This document shows positions 44,848-54,162 of a stretch of 64,000 nucleotides of DNA, one piece after another. The translations under genes and the position numbers were made by a program. A model generated the notes under the pieces. The model was not told where the DNA came from, did no database searches, and was given only the letters and a program-made list of their open reading frames with translations. This DNA comes from UBA1422 sp041859095 (lineage in GTDB: Bacteria; Bacillota; Clostridia; Peptostreptococcales; Anaerovoracaceae), in the NCBI GenBank assembly GCA_041859095.1, contig JBHEKY010000015.1, positions 1-64,000 on the forward strand, given 5' to 3'. How positions within the stretch are numbered: the stretch's first letter is position 1; every line of letters starts with the position of its first letter.

Positions 44848-45906
44848 ATGTTTGATTCGAACTTTTATCGGGATAAGAAAGTCCTCATCACTGGGCACAC
44901 AGGGTTTGTCGGCTCTTGGATGAGCCATACGCTTCTTGGGCTTGGGGCGCATGTCAGTGGGTACGCGTTAGCCCCAGTTGAGGGACCCAACCTTTTTACG
45001 ATTTGTGATTTATCAAAAAAAGTGGACTCGTATATCGGAGACATTCGGGATGAAAAAGCAGTAAACGAGACAGTCCAGGCTATTAATCCCGAAATCATTT
45101 TCCACTTAGCAGCCCAACCGCTTGTTCGCCGAAGTTATCAAGAGCCAAAGTATACTTATGAAACCAACGTCATGGGCACGGTGAACCTTATGGAATCCAT
45201 TCGTAGACTCAGCCAAGGGACATTGTCTGTGGTAAACGTCACCACGGATAAAGTCTACCGCAATAATGAGGCTTCCATTGGATTTGTCGAAGGCGACGCA
45301 CTTAACGGTTATGATCCTTATTCAAACAGCAAATCTTGCGCTGAGTTGGTAACCCACTGCTATAAAAACTCGTATTTTGATGCCATGGGCATAGCAGTAT
45401 CCACAGCTCGAGCCGGCAATATTATTGGTGGTGGAGATTTCGCAAAAGATAGAATTCTACCGGATTGTGTACGAGCCACCCAAAAGAAGGAACCCATTTC
45501 CGTAAGGAATCCGCATTCTATTCGTCCTTACCAGCACGTACTGGAATCAATCTTCGCATATTTGTTGATTGCACAGAAGCAATACAATCATTTGGAATAT
45601 TCAGGTTGCTATAATATAGGACCGGACGAGAAGGATTGTCGACTTACGCGAGAGATTGCGAATCTGTTTTGTAAATATTGGGGTGATGGGCAGAGCTGGG
45701 AGACGAAACAGGAGCAAGTTCAGTCCCATGAAGCAACATATTTAAAACTGAACTGCACAAAGATGAAAGAAACTTTTGGTTGGAGCCCACGGTGGGATGT
45801 CGAAATTGCCATTGCCAAGACTGTAGAGTGGTTCAAAGTATATGCATCTGACGGCAATGTTCTAGAAACCATGGATGGGCAGATAAAAGATTTTTTTAAA
45901 GAGTAG
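44848..45906 (+). CDS. rfbG: CDP-glucose 4,6-dehydratase
   Basis: Short-chain dehydrogenase fold, 352 residues, converting CDP-glucose to CDP-4-keto-6-deoxyglucose. The NAD site GHTGFVGSW lies at about 15-23, FHLAAQPLVRRSY near 85, and the catalytic Tyr/Lys in YDPYSNSKSCAEL. ATG 44848 is one base from the rfbF stop; a reading 33 codons longer would overlap rfbF and is rejected. Confidence 0.95.
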   Translation: MFDSNFYRDKKVLITGHTGFVGSWMSHTLLGLGAHVSGYALAPVEGPNLFTICDLSKKVDSYIGDIRDEKAVNETVQAINPEIIFHLAAQPLVRRSYQEPKYTYETNVMGTVNLMESIRRLSQGTLSVVNVTTDKVYRNNEASIGFVEGDALNGYDPYSNSKSCAELVTHCYKNSYFDAMGIAVSTARAGNIIGGGDFAKDRILPDCVRATQKKEPISVRNPHSIRPYQHVLESIFAYLLIAQKQYNHLEYSGCYNIGPDEKDCRLTREIANLFCKYWGDGQSWETKQEQVQSHEATYLKLNCTKMKETFGWSPRWDVEIAIAKTVEWFKVYASDGNVLETMDGQIKDFFKE

Positions 45907-45918
45907 GAGTTGCATGTT

Positions 45919-47262
45919 ATGTTTAGAAATATGTCTGAAGCGCAGGCACGCAAAAAAATTCTGGAAATGACTGCTGAATACTATCTCAAGTATCATCAAA
46001 AATCGACAGACTTTACAATTGGTGATCGAATCGCTTATGCAGCTCGGGTATATAATCAAAATGAGATGACCAACTTGGTTGATAGTTCATTGGACTTTTG
46101 GTTAACAGCCGGACGGTATACTGCTGAATTCGAAAAAAGGTTCAGCGAATATTTGGGTATTCAGTATTGTGCCTTGGTCAATTCGGGCTCATCCGCTAAC
46201 TTGTTAGCCTTTATGGCATTAACCTCTCCACTCCTTGAAGACCGAGCAATCAAACGGGGAGATGAGGTGATAACCGTTGCTGCAGGTTTCCCGACGACTA
46301 TCACATCGGTGATTCAATTTGGTGCGGTTCCTGTTTTTGTGGATATTTCGATTCCACAATATAATATAAATGTATCACAGTTGGAACTCGCTTACTCTCC
46401 AAAAACAAAAGCTGTTATCCTTGCGCATACCTTAGGAAACCCATTTGATGTGGGGGTGGTAAAGGCGTTTTGTGAAAAAAACAACCTGTGGCTGATTGAG
46501 GACAACTGTGACGCTCTGGGTTCAAGATATATAATCAATGACCAAGAAAAATTTACCGGAACCATTGGAGATATAGGTACTTCAAGTTTCTATCCACCTC
46601 ACCATATGACTATGGGAGAAGGGGGTGCTGTTTATACTAATAATCCAATGCTTCATAAAATCATCATTTCCATGCGTGACTGGGGACGGGACTGTAGTTG
46701 TTCGCCGGGGCAAGACAACCAATGCGGTCATCGATATGATGGACAATTCGGAGCGTTGCCTCAAGGATATGACCATAAGTATGTTTATTCGCATTTTGGG
46801 TACAACGTAAAAGCAACAGACATGCAGGCATCCATCGGATGTGCCCAACTAAATAAACTGCCTGGTTTTATCGAACAGAGGAATTATAATTTTAATCGTT
46901 TGAAAGAACAACTTTCGGACATTTCGGACATCATAATTTTGCCGGAACCATGCCCGGATTCCAAACCAAGCTGGTTTGGATTTCTTATTACCTGCAAATC
47001 CGGAACAAATCGCAACGCGGTAATCAGATACATTGAAGGGAAGAACATTCAAACTAGAATGTTATTTGCTGGAAATATGATTAACCATCCTTGCTTTGAT
47101 CAGATGCGAATGACTGCTTGCGGATATAAAGTTGTTGGAGACCTTCCCAACACAAATAATGTTATGCTCAATTCATTCTGGGTGGGCGTGAATCCGGGTA
47201 TGACAGATCCAATGATTGATTATATGGCCAGCGTGATAAAGGAAGCGGTGACAAGAGGATGA
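45919..47262 (+). CDS. rfbH: CDP-4-keto-6-deoxyglucose-3-dehydrase (E1)
   Basis: PMP-dependent, iron-sulfur dehydrase that removes the C3 hydroxyl in 3,6-dideoxysugar synthesis. 447 residues. The usual Lys of DegT/AHBA aminotransferases is replaced by His in FYPPHHMTMGEGG, the diagnostic change of E1. The [2Fe-2S] pattern CSCSPGQDNQC (C-x-C-x7-C) follows. TAGGAG precedes ATG 45919. The flavin reductase partner (E3) is not in this window. Overlaps the gtrA-like gene by four bases. Confidence 0.95.
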   Translation: MFRNMSEAQARKKILEMTAEYYLKYHQKSTDFTIGDRIAYAARVYNQNEMTNLVDSSLDFWLTAGRYTAEFEKRFSEYLGIQYCALVNSGSSANLLAFMALTSPLLEDRAIKRGDEVITVAAGFPTTITSVIQFGAVPVFVDISIPQYNINVSQLELAYSPKTKAVILAHTLGNPFDVGVVKAFCEKNNLWLIEDNCDALGSRYIINDQEKFTGTIGDIGTSSFYPPHHMTMGEGGAVYTNNPMLHKIIISMRDWGRDCSCSPGQDNQCGHRYDGQFGALPQGYDHKYVYSHFGYNVKATDMQASIGCAQLNKLPGFIEQRNYNFNRLKEQLSDISDIIILPEPCPDSKPSWFGFLITCKSGTNRNAVIRYIEGKNIQTRMLFAGNMINHPCFDQMRMTACGYKVVGDLPNTNNVMLNSFWVGVNPGMTDPMIDYMASVIKEAVTRG

Positions 47263-47645
47263 AGGTACATGCCATTGCAGATCAGTTTGTTAAATTTGGT
47301 ATAGTCGGCTTATCAAATACATTGCTATCAATGTTGATTTATTATATTTTTATCTCTATTCAAGTGAAATTATATCTCATCGGTAGTATTATAGGCTTTA
47401 TAGTGAGCGTATTAAACTCCTATTACTGGAATAATCAATATGTTTTTAAGACCGAAAAACGAAATCATTTAGCCGCCCTGACAAAAACCTTTTTGTCATA
47501 TGGACTAACATCCCTTCTGAGTATCGGATTGCTGGTAGGGCTTGTAGAATTTCTTAACGTTTCTGAATTCATCGCACCATTGATTAATTTGGCAATCACC
47601 ATTCCCTTAAACTTTTTGCTAAATAAGTATTGGGCGTTTCAATAA
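47259..47645 (+). CDS. GtrA family membrane protein (glycan cluster)
   Basis: A 128-residue protein with four helices and the GtrA pattern (FVKFGIVGLSNTLLS, VSVLNSYYWNNQYVFKTEK, LLNKYWAF at the end). It probably assists translocation of lipid-linked sugar made by the GtrB-like gene at 52107, forming a split GtrA/GtrB pair within the cluster. It overlaps rfbH with ATGA. Confidence 0.9.
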   Translation: MKVHAIADQFVKFGIVGLSNTLLSMLIYYIFISIQVKLYLIGSIIGFIVSVLNSYYWNNQYVFKTEKRNHLAALTKTFLSYGLTSLLSIGLLVGLVEFLNVSEFIAPLINLAITIPLNFLLNKYWAFQ

Positions 47646-47692
47646 CCATGCTGTTGTCGTTTCGATGCCAGCAATGTTGAAAGGAACACTAT

Positions 47693-49306
47693 ATGAATGA
47701 AATTAAATTGTTAGACTGCACCTTGCGGGACGGCGGATATATCAATGATTGGGCTTTTGGAAGTGATAATATTACCAATATTTTTGAACGTCTGGTCAGT
47801 GCAAATATTGAAATCATTGAAATTGGCTTCCTTGATGAAACAAGAACATACGATAGTGACAAAACCATTATGCCGGATTGCAATGCGGTAAATGCCACAT
47901 ATGCAGGAATGGAAAAAGGGGATTCAATTGTAGTTGGGATGATAGATTTTGGCCATTGCGGAATTGATAACATTCTCCCTTGTGAAGATTGTTTTTTGGA
48001 TGGAATTCGCGTCATATTCAAGCAACATGTTATGACTGACGCGATTGATTTTTGTCGAAAAATCAAAAACTTGGGATACAAGGTCTTTGTTCAAGCAGTT
48101 TCGATAACAAGTTACTCTGATGCAGAAATGTTTTCGTTGCTGGAAGCAGTAAATAAGCTGGAACCATATGCCTTTTCCATTGTGGACACATATGGATTAC
48201 TGCACAAAAACAACTTGATGCATTATTATAATTATGCCAATGAATATCTCAATGCTTCAATTGGGCTTGGATATCATTCCCATAATAATTTTCAGCTGGC
48301 ATATGCAAATTGTGTGGAGTTACTCGAAAATCCGCCACAAAGCAGGATGCTAATCATTGATGGATCTCTTTATGGAATGGGAAAAGGTGCTGGAAATGCG
48401 CCAATTGAACTGTTGGCGATGTATGTGAAAGAGCACTTTAGTAAGCCATACCATCTCGCACAAATACTAGAAGCCATTGATACTTCTATACTAGAAATCT
48501 ATCGCAATGTCCCGTGGGGATACTCATTCAAGTTTTTTTTAGCTGCTTCGAATGACTGTCATCCCAACTATGTAACTTATTTAACAGACAAGAAAACACT
48601 ATCCATCAAGGCGGTAAATCAGATATTAAGGAGTATCGAAAAAGAAAAAAAATTGCTCTATGACCATTATTACATTGAGAAGCTCTATTTGGAATACCAG
48701 CAACTAGAAGGTGCAGCCGATGAAATGGATATGAGGCGGTTAACAGCGCTTTTCAAAGAAAAAAGCATCCTACTATTAGGTCCCGGGCATTCATTAGAAA
48801 TTGAAAAAGAACTAGTCGAAAAATATATTGGAAATCTAAAACCAATCGTCATTGCAGTTAATTTTCTTCCCAGCTACAAAGTCGAATATGTTTTCATCAG
48901 TAATTCCAGAAGATACGTTCAATTATCTTCACGCATTAGTAAACTTGACCCGCACGTAAGACTCATTGCTACATCCAATGTCACAAAGGCTAAAGGCAAT
49001 TTTGATTTCACACTTGATTACTGCAAATTGCTGGATCCGAAAGCTATATTTATGGACAACCCGATGATTATGTTGATCAAATTTCTTGAACTGTGTCAAG
49101 CCAAAGAGGTTGCCCTGGCAGGGTTTGATGGTCATACAACAGCCAGGGAATCGGACTATATAAATCCGAACATGGCGTATTCCTTTTCCAAAGAGAAGGC
49201 GAATGAAATCAACCAGGATGCAATATCTAGCCTGGCAAGGCTGGAAGTAACCGTCCCCATTCGATTTATCACAAAATCAAAATATGAAATTGAAACCAAT
49301 CAATGA
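47693..49306 (+). CDS. HMGL-like aldolase fused to an uncharacterised C-terminal domain
   Basis: A 537-residue two-part protein. Residues 1-300 resemble HMG-CoA lyase/4-hydroxy-2-oxovalerate aldolase/isopropylmalate synthase TIM barrels: LLDCTLRDGGYINDW at 6-20 with the metal-binding Asp, IEIGFLD, and GLGYHSHNNFQLA with two histidines. From about residue 350 a second Rossmann-like domain starts with LLLGPGHSLEIEKEL and includes NFLPSYKVEYVFISNSRRY; this part looks like an MptE/sialyltransferase-type fold but I cannot name it. Neighbour of the ThDP enzyme, so they probably act on one pathway. Confidence 0.8.
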   Translation: MNEIKLLDCTLRDGGYINDWAFGSDNITNIFERLVSANIEIIEIGFLDETRTYDSDKTIMPDCNAVNATYAGMEKGDSIVVGMIDFGHCGIDNILPCEDCFLDGIRVIFKQHVMTDAIDFCRKIKNLGYKVFVQAVSITSYSDAEMFSLLEAVNKLEPYAFSIVDTYGLLHKNNLMHYYNYANEYLNASIGLGYHSHNNFQLAYANCVELLENPPQSRMLIIDGSLYGMGKGAGNAPIELLAMYVKEHFSKPYHLAQILEAIDTSILEIYRNVPWGYSFKFFLAASNDCHPNYVTYLTDKKTLSIKAVNQILRSIEKEKKLLYDHYYIEKLYLEYQQLEGAADEMDMRRLTALFKEKSILLLGPGHSLEIEKELVEKYIGNLKPIVIAVNFLPSYKVEYVFISNSRRYVQLSSRISKLDPHVRLIATSNVTKAKGNFDFTLDYCKLLDPKAIFMDNPMIMLIKFLELCQAKEVALAGFDGHTTARESDYINPNMAYSFSKEKANEINQDAISSLARLEVTVPIRFITKSKYEIETNQ

Positions 49307-49342
49307 TTTGTCCACTTACTTAGCGCAGAAAGAAGGATTGTA

Positions 49343-51142
49343 GTGAAAGTCAAAGTTGCCAATTACATAGCGAATTTCATAGCCGAAAAAGGTGTTAATC
49401 ATGTATTCACGGTTACTGGCGGTGGTGCGATGCATTTAAACGATGCATTTGGTCACCATCAAACCATTCAATGTATTTACAATCACCACGAGCAGGCCAG
49501 TGCGATTGCGGCGGAAGCATATACAAGATTATCAGGAAAAATAGCGGTTGTCTGCGTAACTAGTGGACCGGGGGGAACCAATGCGCTAACCGGAGTTCTT
49601 GGTGGTTGGCTTGACTCCATTCCGATGTTTGTCGTTTCAGGGCAAGTTAAACGTGAGACAACGGTCTGGTCAACGGATGTCCCAATTCGTCAACTTGGCG
49701 ACCAAGAGTTTAATATTGTGGACAGCGCAAAGACAATGACAAAATACATCCATATGATTACGGATGAACAAGAGATCAAATATCACTTAGAGAAAGCATG
49801 GTATTATTGTCAAAACGGTCGGGGAGGCCCGGTTTGGTTGGATGTCCCCTTAGACATCCAGGCATCCATAGTCGAAACAGATGATTTGATTGGATTTGAT
49901 GTGAAGGAACTTGAGAAATCGGAGCATCCAATTTATGATACAGCGCTGTCATCTGTTATACTTGAAAAAATTAAGCAGTCGAAAAAGCCGATTATCTTAG
50001 CGGGAAGCGGCATACGGTTGGGGAATGCCCATGATAAATTCCTTGAATTAATCGAAAAACTGCAGATTCCAGTTGTCACCGCATGGAATGCCCATGATAT
50101 CCTTTGGGATAGTCATCCTTTATTCTGCGGACGTCCGGGAACAGTCGGAACCCGGGGTGGGAATTTTATCGTAGAAAACAGCGATTTGATGCTTGTACTT
50201 GGATGTCGCTTGAACATTCGACAAATCAGTTATAATTATAAAGATTTTGCAAAAGCCGCGTACAAAATTATCGTCGACATTGATGAGAATGAACTTAAGA
50301 AACCAACACTAAACCCTGATATGCCGATTCATGCAGATGTGAAGGATGTGATTGAGTCATTGGATTATGAACTTTCCGAAAAGGAGGCCATTCATAAGAA
50401 AAAATGGCTGTTGTGGTGTAGAAATATAAACGGGAAGTACCCTGCTGTTTTAGAAAAGTACTATAAAATAAAATCTCCCGTCAACCCATATGTCTTTGTG
50501 GAAGAACTATTTGCGCAACTTAGAAGTGGAGATAATATTGTGACCGGAAATGGGTCGGCATGCGTCATCTCCTTTCAAACCGCAAAATTAAAAAAGAACC
50601 AAAGGCTATTTACTAATTCCGGATGTGCCGCAATGGGATATGGTTTTCCAGCTGCAATCGGCGCTTGTTTTGCAATGGAAGGGGAACGAGTGATCTGTAT
50701 AGATGGCGATGGTAGCTTTCAAATGAACATGCAGGAATTGCAGACTGTTGTTTACAACAGAACCAATATTAAATTGTTCATTTTAAATAATAACGGTTAT
50801 CATTCCATTCGACAAACACAGACAAATTTGTTTCAACCACCGCTTGTGGGGGTGAGTGATGGGAATGGGTTAAGCTTCCCTGACTTGAATAAGATCGCTA
50901 CAGCATATGGGATTCCATATATCAAGATTGATTCGCTGAAGGGTATTAAAGACAATATTTTGAAGGCAATTTCAGGAAATGGTCCGGTTCTTTGTGAAGT
51001 AGTATTGGATTCCAATCAGAATTTTGAGCCCAAGCTATCATCAAAGGTATTGGAAACCGGTGAAATCATCTCTCCGCCCCTCAGCGACATGTTTCCGTTT
51101 CTGTCTCGGCAGGAATATGAATCAAACAAATATAGAGAATAA
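49343..51142 (+). CDS. thiamine-diphosphate enzyme, acetolactate synthase-like (YerE-type candidate)
   Basis: A 599-residue ThDP enzyme. The catalytic Glu lies in YNHHEQASAIAAEAY (near residue 50), the central domain is of ALS type and the cofactor motif GDGSFQMN...NN lies at about 452-480. An ALS for valine synthesis is unlikely here because no small subunit follows and the gene sits among dideoxysugar genes. YerE in Yersinia is an ALS-like enzyme that attaches a two-carbon unit from pyruvate to CDP-4-keto-3,6-dideoxyglucose. GTG start after GAAGGA. Confidence 0.82.
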   Translation: MKVKVANYIANFIAEKGVNHVFTVTGGGAMHLNDAFGHHQTIQCIYNHHEQASAIAAEAYTRLSGKIAVVCVTSGPGGTNALTGVLGGWLDSIPMFVVSGQVKRETTVWSTDVPIRQLGDQEFNIVDSAKTMTKYIHMITDEQEIKYHLEKAWYYCQNGRGGPVWLDVPLDIQASIVETDDLIGFDVKELEKSEHPIYDTALSSVILEKIKQSKKPIILAGSGIRLGNAHDKFLELIEKLQIPVVTAWNAHDILWDSHPLFCGRPGTVGTRGGNFIVENSDLMLVLGCRLNIRQISYNYKDFAKAAYKIIVDIDENELKKPTLNPDMPIHADVKDVIESLDYELSEKEAIHKKKWLLWCRNINGKYPAVLEKYYKIKSPVNPYVFVEELFAQLRSGDNIVTGNGSACVISFQTAKLKKNQRLFTNSGCAAMGYGFPAAIGACFAMEGERVICIDGDGSFQMNMQELQTVVYNRTNIKLFILNNNGYHSIRQTQTNLFQPPLVGVSDGNGLSFPDLNKIATAYGIPYIKIDSLKGIKDNILKAISGNGPVLCEVVLDSNQNFEPKLSSKVLETGEIISPPLSDMFPFLSRQEYESNKYRE

Positions 51143-51178
51143 GATCGCAAAAAAGAGAAAATAGGGATTAGCGTTACT

Positions 51179-52120
51179 ATGACAATGAAACGAGTTGTAA
51201 TCACCGGTCCAACAGGAGCAATCGGTCTAGCATTAATCAATCAATGTATCCAACTGAAGGTGGAGGTTCTTGCGTTATGCAGAAAAGGTTCGGAGCATAT
51301 CTGCAAAATCCCAGTGTCGGATTTCGTGAGGATTATAGAGTGTGATATCAGTGAGTTGACTCAATTTTTCGAAGAAAAGCAGTATGATGTTTTTTACCAT
51401 CTTGCCTGGGATGGTACCCAAGGAGAATCCCGGAACGATATAGAATTACAGTCGTCCAATGTTCAATACACATTGGACGCAGTGCAACTGGCTGATAGAT
51501 TGGGTTGCCATACCTTTGTTGGAGCTGGATCTCAGGCAGAGTATGGCCGTTGTGAAGGTAGGCTAACACCGGAAACGCCTACACACCCCGAAAACGACTA
51601 TGGCAGGGCAAAACTAGAGGCAGGGAAGAAAAGCCGAGACCTGTGCCGTAATTTAGGCATCAAACATATTTGGGTTCGAATTCTAAGTGTGTATGGACCC
51701 TATGATGATGAAAACACGATGGTAATGTCAACCATTTTAAAGCTAATAAAAGGAGAAATTCCAAAATGTACAGAAGGTAACCAAATCTGGGATTATCTCT
51801 ATAGTGATGATGCTGCCAATGCAATGTTTCTGCTTGGGGAGAAGGGGAAGGCAGGTAAAACCTATTGCTTGGGGAGTGGGATTGCAAAGCCATTAAAAGA
51901 ATACATCAAGATTATTCAAAAAATTGTCAATGAAAACATAAATGTTGAGTTTGGTGCAATCCCATATGCAGAACAACAAGTGATGAATCTTTGTGCATGC
52001 ATTGATGAATTAAATGCTGATGTTGGGTTTTCTCCAAGCATTGGTTTTGATGAAGGGGTTCTAAGGATTCTACGGTTATTAATACATAAAAGTGAGGATA
52101 AGCAAAATGAAATTAATTAG
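51179..52120 (+). CDS. NAD-dependent epimerase/reductase (sugar SDR)
   Basis: A 313-residue extended SDR with ITGPTGAIG at about 8-16, FYHLAWDG, and the catalytic YGRAK motif (about 141-145). It may reduce or epimerise the nucleotide sugar after the ThDP step (YerF or RfbJ-like role); that is inferred from position. The C-terminus overlaps the GT2 start by 14 bases. The ribosome site is weak. Confidence 0.85.
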   Translation: MTMKRVVITGPTGAIGLALINQCIQLKVEVLALCRKGSEHICKIPVSDFVRIIECDISELTQFFEEKQYDVFYHLAWDGTQGESRNDIELQSSNVQYTLDAVQLADRLGCHTFVGAGSQAEYGRCEGRLTPETPTHPENDYGRAKLEAGKKSRDLCRNLGIKHIWVRILSVYGPYDDENTMVMSTILKLIKGEIPKCTEGNQIWDYLYSDDAANAMFLLGEKGKAGKTYCLGSGIAKPLKEYIKIIQKIVNENINVEFGAIPYAEQQVMNLCACIDELNADVGFSPSIGFDEGVLRILRLLIHKSEDKQNEIN

Positions 52121-53039
52121 TGTTTTAGTTCCGACATACAATGAGGCTGCAAATGTCCGCCCTCTCAGCGAGGCGATTATCCGAGAATTTATGAGGAACC
52201 TTCCACAGTATGATTATGAAATTTTATTTATTGATAACTGCTCGGAAGACGCCACGCAGACAATACTCACTGAGCTTTGTCAGGAAAACAAAAAAATTAA
52301 GTCGATTTTCAACAGTCGAAATTTTGGCCAGTTGAATTCCCCTTTCTATGGCATGATGCAAACCACTGGGGATTGCACCATAAGCATATGTGCCGACTTC
52401 CAAGACCCCATAGATTTGTTGTCCACGTTTGTTCACGAGTGGGAATCTGGATACAAAATCGTATGCGGTATTAAAACAACCAGTAAGGAAAACAGAATCG
52501 TTAGATTTTTGCGCACTTGTTATTATAAGATTATCAAAAGACTTTCTAACGTAGAAATGATTGAACATTTCACAGGGTTTGGACTCTATGACAAAAGTTT
52601 TATTGATACGTTGAGAACATTAAACGAACCTACACCCTTTCTTAGGGGAATCGTTGCCGAGCTGGGACCAAAACGAAAGGACATCCCTTATGAGCAATTA
52701 AAACGTAGGGCAGGGAAAACCAGCAATAACTGGTATAGTTTATTTGATATTGCAATGCTGAGCTTCACATCGTACACCAAAGTGGGTCTTAGAGTTGCCA
52801 CAATTACAGGCTTTGTATTTGCCTTAACCGGATTTATGATTGCACTTGCTTATCTTATATTGAAGCTAGTATTCTGGCAGACATTCGCGGCCGGTATGGC
52901 TCCAATTTTAATCGGTGTCTTTCTTTTTGGGTCAATTCAAGTATTCTTCATTGGACTGCTTGGGGAGTATATCCTAAGCATCAATTCAAGAATTATGAAC
53001 AGGCCGCTGGTCATTGAAGAGAAACGTTTAAACTTCTAG
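52107..53039 (+). CDS. GtrB-like polyprenyl-phosphate glycosyltransferase
   Basis: A 310-residue family 2 glycosyltransferase with the GT-A motifs VPTYNEAANV, IDNCSEDATQ and CADFQDP, then two C-terminal membrane helices (about 233-290) typical of GtrB/DPM1-like enzymes that load a sugar onto undecaprenyl phosphate. ATG 52107 follows GAGGAT by eight bases. It would supply the GtrA protein at 47259. Confidence 0.9.
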   Translation: MKLISVLVPTYNEAANVRPLSEAIIREFMRNLPQYDYEILFIDNCSEDATQTILTELCQENKKIKSIFNSRNFGQLNSPFYGMMQTTGDCTISICADFQDPIDLLSTFVHEWESGYKIVCGIKTTSKENRIVRFLRTCYYKIIKRLSNVEMIEHFTGFGLYDKSFIDTLRTLNEPTPFLRGIVAELGPKRKDIPYEQLKRRAGKTSNNWYSLFDIAMLSFTSYTKVGLRVATITGFVFALTGFMIALAYLILKLVFWQTFAAGMAPILIGVFLFGSIQVFFIGLLGEYILSINSRIMNRPLVIEEKRLNF

Positions 53040-53064
53040 TATAGAAATCTTGGAGGTAGGATGA

Positions 53065-53952
53065 ATGAACTGCTTGGCTTGTGGCAGCAGAAACAATGAG
53101 TGCTATAATACAAAGATGTCTGACTTCCTGTCGGAACGCATTTATAATCGACCGATCGATGAAATCTTGCCGGTTAAACTCTATCATTGCAATGATTGTG
53201 GATTTGCTTTTTATGATAAGCGATTCAATGAGGAGGAGGAACAAAAGCTTTATTTTGGATATCGATCCGATGAATACCAGAAAATGCGACAAAAGCATGA
53301 TGTTTGGTATACCTCTGAAATAAACGTAGCATTAGGAGCGGACGAAACGGGGATCAGATTGCGGAGAGGGATTATTGAAAGCATCATTAAAAGAAATATC
53401 GCAACCAAAATAAACCAAGCATTGGACTATGGTGGTGACAGAGGGCAAAAATACCCAACCGGCGTGTCTATTGCCAAGAAATATGTATATGATATATCAG
53501 GCGTTGAGACTGTTGAGGGAGTAACCGGTTTGAGCTCTTTGGAATTAGCGAGAAAGCTGGACTATGATTTTATTATGTGCAATCAGGTTCTAGAACACAT
53601 TAGTGATCTTGATGGATTGATCCAACGGATTAAATCTTTGGGGAACAATGCTACTTGGTTTTATTTTGATGTTCCGTTTGATTCTCCCTTTTCCAAGTCC
53701 CCTTTTAGCAATTTTCAGTTTATATTCAACCCATACTTCAAAATTTCTACGATGATTAAGCACTTTGTAAGAATGAAAACACAAGGGTTTTTCGCACCAA
53801 TGACTGAACACATAAATTACTTTACGCCAGAATCAATGAAACGATTATTGAATAGAAATGGATTCAATGTTATTGACTGCCAAGAAAATGTGATTGTTGA
53901 TGTTTTAGGGAAAGGCAAGATTATCTCTGTACTTTGCAAGATAATAGAATGA
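53065..53952 (+). CDS. class I SAM methyltransferase with N-terminal zinc module
   Basis: A 295-residue protein. Two CxxC pairs (CLACG at 3-7 and CNDCG near 43-46) form a zinc knuckle like that of sugar C-methyltransferases. A SAM-binding region reads ALDYGGDRGQKYP (about 117-129), MCNQVLEHISD is the acidic post-motif. It ends the glycan cluster and may methylate the sugar or the glycan end. GGAGG lies eight bases from the ATG. Substrate unknown. Confidence 0.83.
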   Translation: MNCLACGSRNNECYNTKMSDFLSERIYNRPIDEILPVKLYHCNDCGFAFYDKRFNEEEEQKLYFGYRSDEYQKMRQKHDVWYTSEINVALGADETGIRLRRGIIESIIKRNIATKINQALDYGGDRGQKYPTGVSIAKKYVYDISGVETVEGVTGLSSLELARKLDYDFIMCNQVLEHISDLDGLIQRIKSLGNNATWFYFDVPFDSPFSKSPFSNFQFIFNPYFKISTMIKHFVRMKTQGFFAPMTEHINYFTPESMKRLLNRNGFNVIDCQENVIVDVLGKGKIISVLCKIIE

Positions 53953-53981
53953 ATCGGCGAATGCCATTGTATCCTTTCTCA

Positions 53982-54048
53982 TATGGTAAAAATTTGAATT
54001 TTTCACAACTTTATGGTAAAAACTTGCATTTTACTCAACTTTATGGTA
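53982..54048 (+). repeat. 30-nt tandem repeat, 2.2 copies
   Basis: Two adjacent 30-nt units start at 53982 and 54012, each TATGGTAAAAA-TTG-ATTTT...CAACTT, differing at five positions or so, and a third begins at 54042 (TATGGTAG). It lies in the 210-base gap between the methyltransferase and the TadG-like gene. It could be a regulator-binding array or an eroded mobile-element end; no transposase is near. Confidence 0.8.
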
Positions 54049-54162
54049 GCATTAATCACAGAATATTTGGGCAAGCAAATTGCTCCAATTTTTGTACGAG
54101 CTAAGGGGTAAACATTTAAGTAATTTGCATATTGCAAGAACACTTTTTGTGAGGTAGGGAAA

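Noticed and set aside
49343..51142. Anabolic acetolactate synthase for valine synthesis
   Set aside because: No small subunit or ilv genes nearby; context is dideoxysugar synthesis. The call stays open without a phylogeny.
53982..54048. CRISPR-like short repeats
   Set aside because: The units are directly adjacent without spacers, and there are no cas genes in the window.
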